20,095 nt of DNA from Candidatus Gastranaerophilales bacterium (GCA_944325615.1 CALVAU010000183.1:1-20095); one strand, 5' to 3'; numbered from the stretch's first letter, positions 7,216 through 13,922 are shown. Numbers and translations are program-made. Notes: a model not told the origin generated them from the sequence alone.

Positions 7216-8685
7216 TTATATCCAATATCTTTCCCACATATGCGGATGTTCCGTATCCTTTTCTATTTCATCTAATGTAAGTGTAGTTGGCCTTGCCTCT
7301 TTCTTGTCATATTTTTTTAGAAAATAATATCTCCCGCGAGAAACTTTTGTGGTATCGCAACAAAAATAATAACCATAAGAGTTAGCTATATCATTAATAG
7401 TTCCATAAAATCCATTATCGAAGTATTTAAGTAACCCTCTACGGGTGTAGCCACAATGTTTACATAATAGTCTAATCAATTCGGTTTTGCAGTACCCTCT
7501 GCCATAGTTTTCTTTTAAAAATTCAAATGCACGCATTTCCTTATCTTTAGTATTGATATGATTCCCTATATTTATGAAATTTTCTAGATGTGTACTTAAG
7601 AATTCTACTGTATTAATTGCTTGTTTTATGTCTATTGGATTTATTTGTAGTTCTTCTGGGTGGTTTAAGCAAGCAAATAAGCAAGATAATTTTAATGCCT
7701 TATAAATTCTATCTCTAATTTCCTTTTTTAATAAATCTTTTACTTCTTTATTATATAGTCCTTTTATTTTTTCTTTGTATTGATTTAAACAATTTTTTGC
7801 ATTTGGAGTAAGCGTATAGCAAGCTCCTGTACTTACTTTTAGAAATATTGAATATATTTCTTTTCCCAACCCTTGTAGTTCAATATGTAATGCACGTTCT
7901 TCTTCGTCAGAGAATGTTGTGCAATTCCATTCCTGTGGTTCCTGATAACTTATTGTGAATCGTCTGCATAATCCTGATGCTAGCAATGCTTCAAGTGTTT
8001 TTATTATATCTGCATGTGCAATAATTGTCTGGTCTGAATATGCTAAAACGTTTATTGGGATATTAGTTATTTCTTCTGTAAATCCATTACTTTTTGTTAA
8101 TGTTCTTTGAATTTTACAATCCGAAAGTTTGCATAAATCACTTAGGTATTTGAGCTGTTGTTTATTTGCATTTTTTATGTAAAGTCCTAATTCGGCCATC
8201 CTAATGAAAATACAGCCAATGTTAAGTTCTTTTAGTTCTTTAGCCAGTGCATAAATGCCCGCTTGTGTAGCATCCTCTAATTCCATTGGGATAATATTCG
8301 AAGCTCCCTTAATGTTATTCTTTGTTTGAACAACTTCTTTTTTATACCACGCTATAAAGTCTGGGAATACAAAATTGTCAAAATCATCTACAAGCCGATC
8401 TTTTCCTCCTCCTGATTCTAAGAATATTAAAACAAACCAGTTAGGAAAGTGCTTCTTACCTGATTCATCAAATTGTATACGTTTGCTAGTTAGCATTTGA
8501 GCCACTTTAACCAATACCACTTGCAATATTATTTCTTTTGAAATATACGGATGGAGCTTATGTACTGCTCTGCAAATCTTGGTTATGCTCGTTGGTAATT
8601 TAGGTTCATTATCCTGAAAAGTAATTTGTGTCATGTTTGGAACTTCATCAAAAAAGGGGTTAAATTCTTTGTTTTGCTGTGTCAT
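7216..8685 (-). CDS. DUF3987-like P-loop protein next to the reverse transcriptase
   Basis: 489 aa. A P-loop-like ESGGGKD (residues 90-96) follows a hydrophobic strand, WFVLIFL. IFIRMAELG supplies an acidic residue (E165) at the Walker-B place. PINVLAYSD resembles a sensor strand, and SGLCRRF (R241/R242) resembles the GL..RF segment of DUF3987-type phage and plasmid replication proteins. The C-terminal 110 residues look like a winged helix (CKTELIRLLCKHCGYTRRGLLKYF). The usual S/T after the P-loop lysine is Asp here, which is odd for an ATPase. The start at 8685 has AAAGGAAAG before it and overlaps the RT gene by 26 bases, so the two are coupled. It may be the element's replication protein or a retron effector. 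Family assignment moderate. Confidence 0.7.
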   Translation of the reverse strand: MTQQNKEFNPFFDEVPNMTQITFQDNEPKLPTSITKICRAVHKLHPYISKEIILQVVLVKVAQMLTSKRIQFDESGKKHFPNWFVLIFLESGGGKDRLVDDFDNFVFPDFIAWYKKEVVQTKNNIKGASNIIPMELEDATQAGIYALAKELKELNIGCIFIRMAELGLYIKNANKQQLKYLSDLCKLSDCKIQRTLTKSNGFTEEITNIPINVLAYSDQTIIAHADIIKTLEALLASGLCRRFTISYQEPQEWNCTTFSDEEERALHIELQGLGKEIYSIFLKVSTGACYTLTPNAKNCLNQYKEKIKGLYNKEVKDLLKKEIRDRIYKALKLSCLFACLNHPEELQINPIDIKQAINTVEFLSTHLENFINIGNHINTKDKEMRAFEFLKENYGRGYCKTELIRLLCKHCGYTRRGLLKYFDNGFYGTINDIANSYGYYFCCDTTKVSRGRYYFLKKYDKKEARPTTLTLDEIEKDTEHPHMWERYWI

Positions 8686-9592
8686 CGCTTGCTTTCCTTT
8701 CTTTTCTAGTTAACTTTTTTAAATGCTTAATAGCTTTTATTCTTACTCTTGCATAAGCTTTTTTATCAATTTGATTGATATAATTGATTTTTCCAAGCAA
8801 TTTTTGAGTTTCGATTAGTGACATCTCTGTAATTGAATTTATTTGTAGTTTTTTTCTAACCGATTCACCACCTGAATCTGGAACCGTTATTTTGCCACTT
8901 TGATGTAGATAATATCCAGTAATAAGAGCTTTCTTATAACTATAGTGTTTTGTTTTTGAGTCTTTAATCTTTAATTCATGCTTAAGCAAAATATTTTTAA
9001 TATACCGTATCATCTCATTTGTAATCCCTTTTCTAGATGATAGCGTTATGTCATCAGCATATAATGTAAATGTAATTCCTTGAGCTGTCATTTCTGAGTA
9101 TATCTCATCAAACAGTTTCTTATGGCAAAGAAATGCAAGAATTGGACTTGTTGGTGCTCCTGTTGGAATATGCCCATCATAAGTAAACATTTTTAGAAGA
9201 ATGTCTAATACTTCCTCTTCAAGCTCAAATGTATCTTTAAGAAATTCTTTTACATACTTTGTTTTTGTACTTGGGAAATAATTGCTTATATCAGTTGTTA
9301 TAAAGGCGAAATTTCCGATATGAGCAGCCGCATTTTTATATGCATTTTGTCCTTTATACCCATAAAAATTATATTTTGGGCAAGGTATTTCTTGTAAATA
9401 TTCACAAAGTATCTGTAATAACGCTTTTAGTTCTGTATTAGGAATTTCGATTAGCCGTCGTTTACCATTTTTGATAATATATTGTCTATGATACGGACTT
9501 TTAAGTACGTTATTTAGTTTATTTATATTAATATTGAGTATTTTGAGTAAGCCTTGCAGTGTAAGTTTATGCAAGGCATTATTTTTTTTCAT
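8660..9592 (-). CDS. Retron-type reverse transcriptase
   Basis: 310 aa from the ATG at 9592. An upstream in-frame TTG at 9664 would give 334 aa but lies inside the RNA's complementary end and has no ribosome-binding site, whereas AAAGGA stands six bases before 9592. RT motifs occur in order: KNGKRRLIEIP (41-51), the retron-specific NAAAH (87-91, NAXXH), D101 in TTDISNYFPS, GAPTSP (145-150), YADD (178-181), and ITG (224-226), matching the retron VTG motif. Both catalytic aspartates of YADD are present. It would prime on a structured RNA and make multicopy single-stranded DNA. A matching structured region lies directly upstream, and the next gene overlaps it. No maturase or protease domain is visible. 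Confidence 0.87.
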   Translation of the reverse strand: MKKNNALHKLTLQGLLKILNININKLNNVLKSPYHRQYIIKNGKRRLIEIPNTELKALLQILCEYLQEIPCPKYNFYGYKGQNAYKNAAAHIGNFAFITTDISNYFPSTKTKYVKEFLKDTFELEEEVLDILLKMFTYDGHIPTGAPTSPILAFLCHKKLFDEIYSEMTAQGITFTLYADDITLSSRKGITNEMIRYIKNILLKHELKIKDSKTKHYSYKKALITGYYLHQSGKITVPDSGGESVRKKLQINSITEMSLIETQKLLGKINYINQIDKKAYARVRIKAIKHLKKLTRKERKASDDTAKQRI

Positions 9593-9664
9593 ATGCCGTC
9601 CTTTCTGATGTAGATTAAAATATATAGGGAGAAGTTTTTGCTCGGATATACGGCTCCCGAACAA

Positions 9665-9860
9665 TAATACAACCCTGAATCTCCCAAGTGTTTGGGGGTG
9701 GAGTCGTCACCAGTATCAGTTTTGGGTGGCGACGAAACCCTTAAAAGTGCTTCTAATTATTATATTACTATAATATGTAAGAGCATTTTAATAAACTTTA
9801 TCAACCAGTCCGTATGTACGGTCTTGCCGATTAAGTCAGCCGTTTTTGTAAGTTGTATTA
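9665..9860 (-). ncRNA. Candidate retron msr-msd non-coding RNA
   Basis: The stretch upstream of the RT has the retron layout on the minus strand. Complementary ends of 9 bp enclose it: 5' TAATACAAC (9860-9852) pairs with 3' GTTGTATTA (9673-9665), as a1/a2. Inside are, in transcript order, a hairpin at about 9833-9799 with core CCGTACATACGG, a long hairpin at 9791-9741 (outer TTAAAATGCT pairs with AGCA-TTTTAA leaving one bulged base, inner stem 6 bp), a hairpin at 9733-9703 (GTCGCCACC with GGTGACGAC, one mismatch), and a GC-rich hairpin at 9698-9681. Which hairpins form msr and which msd, and which G is the branch point, cannot be settled by eye. Confidence 0.65.
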
Positions 9861-9873
9861 CCTTTTTATAACC

Positions 9874-10119
9874 TTATTTCCTTTCGATATTTTCTTTGTA
9901 ATCATTGAAATCAACAGCCATGACATTTAATGTTCCTGATGACATATGCCATTCTTCATCGTAGACAATATTTGAAAAATGTAATTCTGTCAGAATTATA
10001 TTATTGTCTAATAGTTCCTTTGGCATTTGAAAACTAAATGCCAAAGGAATATTTCTGTTTTTTAATTTCTTTTTTGCTTCCATCCAGAATTGCTTTTGCT
10101 CTTCATTTGGTGAACTCAT
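9874..10119 (-). CDS. Small unknown protein (81 aa) between Xis-like gene and retron RNA
   Basis: The start is placed at ATG 10119 because GGAAAGG (10133-10127) lies seven bases upstream of it. The ATG at 10125 is only one base from that site, and starts further upstream lie inside the previous gene. The 81-aa product begins with a helical MSSPNEEQKQFWMEAKKKL segment, then has alternating hydrophobic strands (ELHFSNIVYDEEW, TLNVMAVDF). No family is recognised. It is transcribed with the Xis-like gene and, reading on, with the retron RNA and RT. It may be an element-control protein or a retron accessory; neither can be shown. Confidence 0.7.
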   Translation of the reverse strand: MSSPNEEQKQFWMEAKKKLKNRNIPLAFSFQMPKELLDNNIILTELHFSNIVYDEEWHMSSGTLNVMAVDFNDYKENIERK

Positions 10120-10121
10120 AT

Positions 10122-10337
10122 TCATTCCTTTCCTGTTTTTGTATTGACCTTCTGTTTGCATCCATTTTTGACCCATTCTAAGAATTCTATTCTATTAATT
10201 AAGGTTCTGCGACCAAGTTTAATTATTAACTCGCTTGGTATAACTTTACCCATGCTAATCCATACGCGAATAGTATTTTCCTTTACATTTAAAAGTTTTG
10301 CTACTTGTTTTATATTTATCAAAACAGCTTCTTCCAT
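10122..10337 (-). CDS. Xis/AlpA-like helix-turn-helix DNA-binding protein
   Basis: 71 aa. Residues about 6-58 form a MerR-like winged HTH of the excisionase/AlpA type: INIKQVAKLLNVKENTIRVWI, then a GKVIPSELIIKLGRRTLINRIEFLEWV wing and final helix. Proteins of this size and pattern usually bend DNA at attachment sites during excision or act as element regulators. GAAAGGAAA before the ATG at 10337 gives a good ribosome-binding site. It ends in TGA, which shows that TGA is read as stop in this element. It heads the leftward operon containing the retron RNA, RT and P-loop gene, so it may also control them. Xis versus transcription-factor role not resolved. Confidence 0.8.
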   Translation of the reverse strand: MEEAVLINIKQVAKLLNVKENTIRVWISMGKVIPSELIIKLGRRTLINRIEFLEWVKNGCKQKVNTKTGKE

Positions 10338-10465
10338 AATTTCCTTTCATTTTTTCTGTTTCGTATTCATATTCTTTCATACCACTTTTAAATATGCAAT
10401 AGTATTGAGTAAAACGGGAAATTAGCTCAAAAATAATACTAAAATATTAAAATTTAAAATTGTTA

Positions 10466-10499
10466 ATTATACGACAAAAACCGCAATAATTCGTATAAT
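10466..10499. promoter_or_regulatory. Inverted repeat and -10-like boxes upstream of the Xis-like operon
   Basis: ATTATACGA (10466-10474) and TCGTATAAT (10491-10499) are perfect 9-bp inverted arms around 16 bases. Each arm contains TATAAT reading outward; the minus-strand copy (10471-10466) points towards the Xis-like gene about 130 bases away. No good -35 box is spaced for it, so a regulated promoter or a protein-binding palindrome is likely. Confidence 0.45.
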
Positions 10500-10543
10500 T
10501 TCAAATTTAAGCCATCAAAAATTGTGATATATGAACAAAATGG

Positions 10544-11686
10544 CTAGAGATTGACATTAGCAAAAGCAATATTTACAAGCTTTTCAAACTCGCTATACTC
10601 ATTCGTATATTGTTCTATATTTAATTCCTTAACATAACTTAACAATCGTTTGTAATGCAACTTTCTTGTTTCTTCAAATGTTAAATTTTTGTTTTTCAAA
10701 TTCCCCTTAATTTTTTCGCATATGTACTTATTATTTGGGTTACTCTTATCAATTTTTTTTATAATTTCGAAAATTTTAGCACACGTAGCACATTTGTGTG
10801 TTTTTTTGCCACTACTATTTTTAATTATTGGATAACAGATATGGCAATTACGATTTTCAATACATTTTGGTAATTCTTCAATCGCAATTTTCAAACTTTT
10901 AATAGTATTAAAATACTTTTCGATACTTTTACAACCAACCAGAACATGAGCAGAATTTTCATTATTTCTGTATTTATAGTTCTGAAATTTGGTATAATTT
11001 GGAATTTTTACAAAAATATCAAGCTCTTCATCTCCTAATAGCAAACATTTATTTTCTTCTTTTAGTTGATAGGTTTTTGATATAATATTTGCTTTTTCTG
11101 AAGATATTGGGTTTAGATTTATAAAATTTAAAAATTTGTTGTATATTTGAAAGCAGAATTTATCTGAACAAATTTGTTGAATAGCTTTATTTAAAAACAA
11201 CTTGTACTTCTTTTTATTGCTCTCAGGAGTTATCTCTACAGAAAATGAGTGTATTGAATTCATGATACATTCTAAATATTCTAATAAAATCTTCGCAGTA
11301 TTTTCTGTGGGTAAGTAATAATCCTCGAGAAGTTCAAGGATCGTATCAATATCCTCGTCTTCACCATTAAACCACTCCCCTTGTTCTTCAAAAATAGTTC
11401 TATAACAATTATAAGAATTAGCTATATAATAAGGGGCATCTTTATCCTCTTCTGGAGCATCTTCAAATTCTCTCTTTGATGCCAAAAGATCTTGGTATGT
11501 TTCTTTATCATATTTAATTGGGAATAATTCGCTTAGCAATATATTTAAAAAAAATGCTTTGTAACTTTCACAATCACAAGGTTTAAAAAATTTATCTTTA
11601 CCATATACAAGGGATAATATGGCTTTACAGCTGTTTTCTTCTAAATACTCCAATAGACGTGTTAAATAATCAATTCCAATACGCAT
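10544..11686 (-). CDS. Unknown cargo protein with zinc-ribbon-like motif
   Basis: 380 aa from ATG 11686; a GTG at 11716 would add ten residues (MLKFLNRVRN) but no ribosome-binding site supports it, and that before the ATG is also weak. The product is helical and acidic in its first half (EEDKDAP and NGEDEDIDTILELLEDYY). In 390-aa numbering it has two cysteine pairs, C291-x2-C294 and C309-x2-C312, 14 residues apart, the spacing of a treble-clef or zinc-ribbon site. A further C47/C49 pair lies near the N-terminus. No known family is recognised. It sits between integrase and Xis-like gene, divergent from the integrase, a position where small elements often carry cargo. Confidence 0.75.
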   Translation of the reverse strand: MRIGIDYLTRLLEYLEENSCKAILSLVYGKDKFFKPCDCESYKAFFLNILLSELFPIKYDKETYQDLLASKREFEDAPEEDKDAPYYIANSYNCYRTIFEEQGEWFNGEDEDIDTILELLEDYYLPTENTAKILLEYLECIMNSIHSFSVEITPESNKKKYKLFLNKAIQQICSDKFCFQIYNKFLNFINLNPISSEKANIISKTYQLKEENKCLLLGDEELDIFVKIPNYTKFQNYKYRNNENSAHVLVGCKSIEKYFNTIKSLKIAIEELPKCIENRNCHICYPIIKNSSGKKTHKCATCAKIFEIIKKIDKSNPNNKYICEKIKGNLKNKNLTFEETRKLHYKRLLSYVKELNIEQYTNEYSEFEKLVNIAFANVNL

Positions 11687-11834
11687 ATTTCTTACTCTAT
11701 TAAGAAATTTTAACACGAATTTGATATTTATAAAAATTGATTAAACTTTATTAAGTTATTTAAATGTATATTATTAAATCTTTATAAATAGCGTACCGCT
11801 TGTATTTCAAGTAGTTTGATTACATAATTATTAT

Positions 11835-12290
11835 ATGACCGTTAAAAAACATAAAAATGGAAGATGGTATTGTAGATTTCAGATTCGCGGAAAGAGATAT
11901 CATGAAGCTATCCCAGAAGCTACTGATAAAAAAAGTGCAGAAAAAGCAGAAATAAAGCTAAAATCAGAACTTCTAAGTGGTAGATATGACTTAATAGAAA
12001 ATAAAAAAGAATTTACGTTTTTTGAACTTTGCGATAAATTTGAGGAATATGCATTAAATAACCGTAAAAATTACTCAAAAGATAGAGGAATGGTAAAAAA
12101 ATTAAAAAATTTTTATGGAAATTGTCTATTATCGTCTTTTGATAACTTTGCAGTAGAGCGGTACCGTACAAAACGTCAAAAAGATAATATGAAACCTGCA
12201 ACTATTAATAAAGAGATTGGTATATTAAGAAGAATGTTTAATATAGCAATTGATAATAATTGGATGTTAAAAAATCCGGCACTAAAATGA
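11835..12290 (+). CDS. int: Tyrosine integrase, N-terminal part (ends at in-frame TGA)
   Basis: 151 aa. The first 45 residues (KKHKNGRWYCRFQIRGKRY) form the beta-rich arm-site-binding domain. Residues about 60-150 are the SAM-like core-binding domain, ending in MLKNPALK, which in this family normally runs straight into the catalytic domain. The TGA at 12288-12290 interrupts that junction; the catalytic part continues in the same frame from 12291. The start has no visible Shine-Dalgarno sequence. As it stands the polypeptide could bind DNA but not cut it, so it is best seen as half of a nonsense-mutated int gene, unless readthrough or a sequence error is involved. Confidence 0.85.
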   Translation: MTVKKHKNGRWYCRFQIRGKRYHEAIPEATDKKSAEKAEIKLKSELLSGRYDLIENKKEFTFFELCDKFEEYALNNRKNYSKDRGMVKKLKNFYGNCLLSSFDNFAVERYRTKRQKDNMKPATINKEIGILRRMFNIAIDNNWMLKNPALK

Positions 12291-12302
12291 TCTGTAAAAC
12301 CC

Positions 12303-12860
12303 ATGGTAGTGGATAATACAGAAAAGAAAATTATAACAGCTCAAGAGGAAGAACGTCTATTGGCAGCTTGTACAGGAGAATGTGCATATTTAAAACCAAT
12401 TATCCTCTGTGCCCTGCATTCAGCTATGAGAAAAACTGAAATCTTAAGCCTTGAATGGAAAAATGTTGATTTAGAAAATCGCATTATAACAATACTTGTA
12501 CAAAAAAATCGTAAAAAATCATACATTCCTATAAGCAATACCCTATTAAAAGAATTTAAGAAGCTTTATGCAAAAAAATCATCTAAGTATGTTTTTGTAA
12601 ATCCACTTACGAATCAACCTTATGTAAATATTAGAAATACCTTCAATAAAGTTTTAAAGCAAGCAAATATTACTAATTTTACATTTCATGCTCTTAGGCA
12701 TACTGCTTGTACTCGGTTATTAGAGCAGGGGGTGTCTATTGATGTTGTAAAAGAAATAATGCGGCACTCAAATATTCAGATAACTTTGGAAGTTTATAAC
12801 CATATAAATCAACAACGCAAGATTGAAGCTATTAATGCTCTTGAAAACTATGGTAAATAG
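12303..12860 (+). CDS. int: Tyrosine integrase, C-terminal catalytic part
   Basis: 185 aa from the first ATG after the in-frame TGA; the reading frame is the same as that of 11835-12290. All catalytic residues of the tyrosine recombinase family are visible: R43 in SAMRKTEIL, K68 in the beta-hairpin, H129 and R132 in HALRHT, H155 in MRHSN, and the nucleophile Y165 in YNHI. No ribosome-binding site precedes ATG 12303, so separate translation is doubtful. The catalytic domain has not decayed further, which means the stop is recent, suppressed or an error. The gene points at tRNA-Lys 134 bases downstream, its probable integration target. Confidence 0.85.
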   Translation: MVVDNTEKKIITAQEEERLLAACTGECAYLKPIILCALHSAMRKTEILSLEWKNVDLENRIITILVQKNRKKSYIPISNTLLKEFKKLYAKKSSKYVFVNPLTNQPYVNIRNTFNKVLKQANITNFTFHALRHTACTRLLEQGVSIDVVKEIMRHSNIQITLEVYNHINQQRKIEAINALENYGK

Positions 12861-12919
12861 TTTTACTATTGATATTGCTTATTATACATGTATATAGATT
12901 AGTGTGTATGAAACAAAAG

Positions 12920-12937
12920 TGGACAAAATATGGACAA
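12920..12937. repeat. TGGACAA direct repeat next to integrase, possible arm-type sites
   Basis: TGGACAAAA (12920-12928) and TGGACAACA (12931-12939) lie 11 bases apart, about one helical turn, between the integrase stop and the tRNA-Lys 3' end. Paired short repeats in this place are commonly integrase arm-binding sites of integrative elements. No matching pair was seen at the presumed left end. Confidence 0.45.
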
Positions 12938-12956
12938 CAGAGTAAATATAGATAAA

Positions 12957-12981
12957 AATAAAAAGGGTCTGAAACCCTTTT
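12957..12981 (-). terminator. Intrinsic terminator of tRNA-Lys
   Basis: AAAAGGGT (12961-12968) and ACCCTTTT (12974-12981) form a perfect 8-bp stem with a 5-base loop. On the minus strand the 3' arm runs into TTTTTATTTTTAT, giving the T-tract. It lies 13 bases past the tRNA 3' end. Confidence 0.75.
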
Positions 12982-12993
12982 CGCATAAAAATA

Positions 12994-13066
12994 TGCGCTT
13001 GGCGCGATTCGAACGCGCGACCTATCCCTTAAAAGGGGAGTGCTCTACCTGCTGAGCTACAAGCGC
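12994..13066 (-). tRNA. tRNA-Lys (anticodon TTT)
   Basis: A 73-base cloverleaf on the minus strand. Acceptor GCGCTTG pairs fully with CAAGCGC, D-arm is GCTC/GAGC, anticodon loop CTTTTAA gives anticodon TTT, T-arm GCGCG-TTCGAAT-CGCGC is perfect, and the discriminator is A. The outermost anticodon-stem pair (27-43) is C with U, a mismatch. CCA is not encoded. Its 3' end faces the integrase gene, so it is the likely attB site; the gene itself is intact. Confidence 0.95.
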
Positions 13067-13102
13067 AAATTTATAATTGCTATTCATTTCGTCAATGATT
13101 TT

Positions 13103-13131
13103 ATGTTAGCAAGAACAAAATTTTATGTCAA
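13103..13131 (-). promoter_or_regulatory. Promoter of tRNA-Lys
   Basis: On the minus strand TTGACA (13131-13126) and TAACAT (13108-13103) have a 17-base spacer, about 37 bases before the mature tRNA 5' end. Confidence 0.65.
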
Positions 13132-13188
13132 CTATTTTTTTTTAATTATTTTAAAATAATATATTAACTACAGCAAATTTTTAAATAA

Positions 13189-13281
13189 TTAAAAGTAGCC
13201 CTGCCAGCTTTGCTCTAGCAAGTATTTACTGTGATTCACTTTCTAATATGCTGCTCGTAGCTTATCGCGTGCATTTCTCAT
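13189..13281 (-). pseudogene. Coding relic interrupted by TAG
   Basis: A minus-strand frame reads MRNARDKLRAAY, a TAG at 13245-13243, then KVNHSKYLLEQSWQGYF and a TAA. The composition (SKYLLEQSWQGYF) looks protein-like rather than random in such AT-rich DNA, and GC content rises locally. It may be the tail of a lost gene; it is too short to identify. The surrounding 13132-13463 stretch shows no other supported gene apart from the 33-codon frame at 13353. Confidence 0.25.
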
Positions 13282-13352
13282 ACTAATAAACTAAATAAAA
13301 ACAGCTTTATAAAGAATAAAGCGGAATAAGAAAATTTAAAAGTTACGGAAAA

Positions 13353-13454
13353 TCATTGTAAATCTATGTATTTTTTAGCACAATCAAACATTGCATTTAC
13401 CAATGCAGCATTAGAATAAATATTCATGCCACTTGTTTCTAATACCTGTTTCAT
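13353..13454 (-). CDS. Possible micro-protein or gene remnant (33 aa)
   Basis: 33 codons from ATG 13454 to TGA, nine bases after the stop of the tandem-HTH gene in the same direction, with only an A-rich ribosome-binding region. The product, helical in appearance, begins MKQVLETSGMNIYSNAAL and continues with an AMFDCAKKYIDL helix. The composition looks like real protein, so it is either a small operon partner of the HTH gene or the remains of a longer gene. Confidence 0.3.
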   Translation of the reverse strand: MKQVLETSGMNIYSNAALVNAMFDCAKKYIDLQ

Positions 13455-13463
13455 TCTTTTTTT

Positions 13464-13922
13464 TTATATATCATAAATATCATCTTTATGAATATCCAAT
13501 ACTTGAGCAATCATGCTCAGTTCTTTATAATCTATTGGAATAGGAATACTACCTCTTAATATATCAACAATTTCAAGTCGTTTTTTACGAGGAAAGGCCT
13601 TTAAAAAATTAACGGTACTTATTTCCTTTTCTTGCATTACTTTTTTTAGAAATTGAACATTTTCATCAATCAAAACAGGCTCTTGAGGAATTTTATATTC
13701 CTCAAATTCTTCAGGCTCAATTTCCATAACCGTTGCAATTCTTTCTAACGTAGTACCTCGAGTAGAAAAGGGGATTGTATTATCTATTAAGTTATATACA
13801 TAAGACAATGTCACACCAATCATCTCTGCAAAATCTTTTTTATGAATACCGTTTTTGTCTAAAAATCTTGCAACTTTTTCCGAACTTTTTTCTTGAATAA
13901 TAGGTTTATTTTTTGCATTCAT
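13464..13922 (-). CDS. Tandem helix-turn-helix (XRE-like) regulator
   Basis: 152 aa from the ATG at 13922, chosen because GAGG stands eight bases before it; an ATG at 13994 would add 24 residues without a ribosome-binding site. The protein has two XRE-like units. The first (about 15-75) is KVARFLDKNGIHKKDFAEMIGV followed by LERIATVMEIEPEEFEEY. The second (about 85-152) is VQFLKKVMQEKEISTVNFLKAF followed by LSMIAQVLDIHKDDIYDI. The parallel endings suggest an internal duplication; the second recognition region (PRKKRLEIVDILRG) is unusual. It is divergent from pth with about 130 bases between. It probably binds DNA as a local regulator; targets unknown. Confidence 0.75.
   Translation of the reverse strand: MNAKNKPIIQEKSSEKVARFLDKNGIHKKDFAEMIGVTLSYVYNLIDNTIPFSTRGTTLERIATVMEIEPEEFEEYKIPQEPVLIDENVQFLKKVMQEKEISTVNFLKAFPRKKRLEIVDILRGSIPIPIDYKELSMIAQVLDIHKDDIYDI

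Larger units (their letters stand above)
7108..13002. mobile_element. Small integrative element carrying a retron-type RT (left boundary uncertain)
   Basis: The stretch holds the hallmarks of a compact integrative element: a tyrosine integrase whose 3' end faces a tRNA-Lys gene, an Xis/AlpA-like HTH gene, a P-loop replication-type protein, repeat arrays at both ends (9-bp repeats at 7108-7176, TGGACAA repeats at 12920-12937), and a retron-like cassette. The right boundary is taken as the 3' end of the tRNA gene. I could not find a second copy of the tRNA 3' end anywhere to the left, so the left boundary is assigned only from the repeats; the element could extend further left, even beyond the window. 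The integrase carries a stop, so the element may be immobile. Confidence 0.55.

Noticed and set aside
8660..9664. Group II intron maturase or diversity-generating retroelement RT
   Set aside because: The protein is only 310 aa with no maturase or endonuclease domain, it has the retron NAXXH motif, and I saw no template/variable repeat pair nearby.
9593..9664. Upstream TTG start for the RT (334 aa)
   Set aside because: It lacks a ribosome-binding site and lies in the complementary end of the candidate RNA; ATG 9592 has AAAGGA at ideal distance.
10144..10425. 93-codon plus-strand frame opposite the Xis-like gene
   Set aside because: It is the antisense shadow of a well-supported HTH gene, with Phe/Ile-rich composition and no ribosome-binding site.
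12288..12290. TGA recoded as a sense codon in the element
   Set aside because: The Xis-like gene of the same element uses TGA as its natural stop, and no other gene here needs TGA readthrough; one nonsense change or error is simpler.
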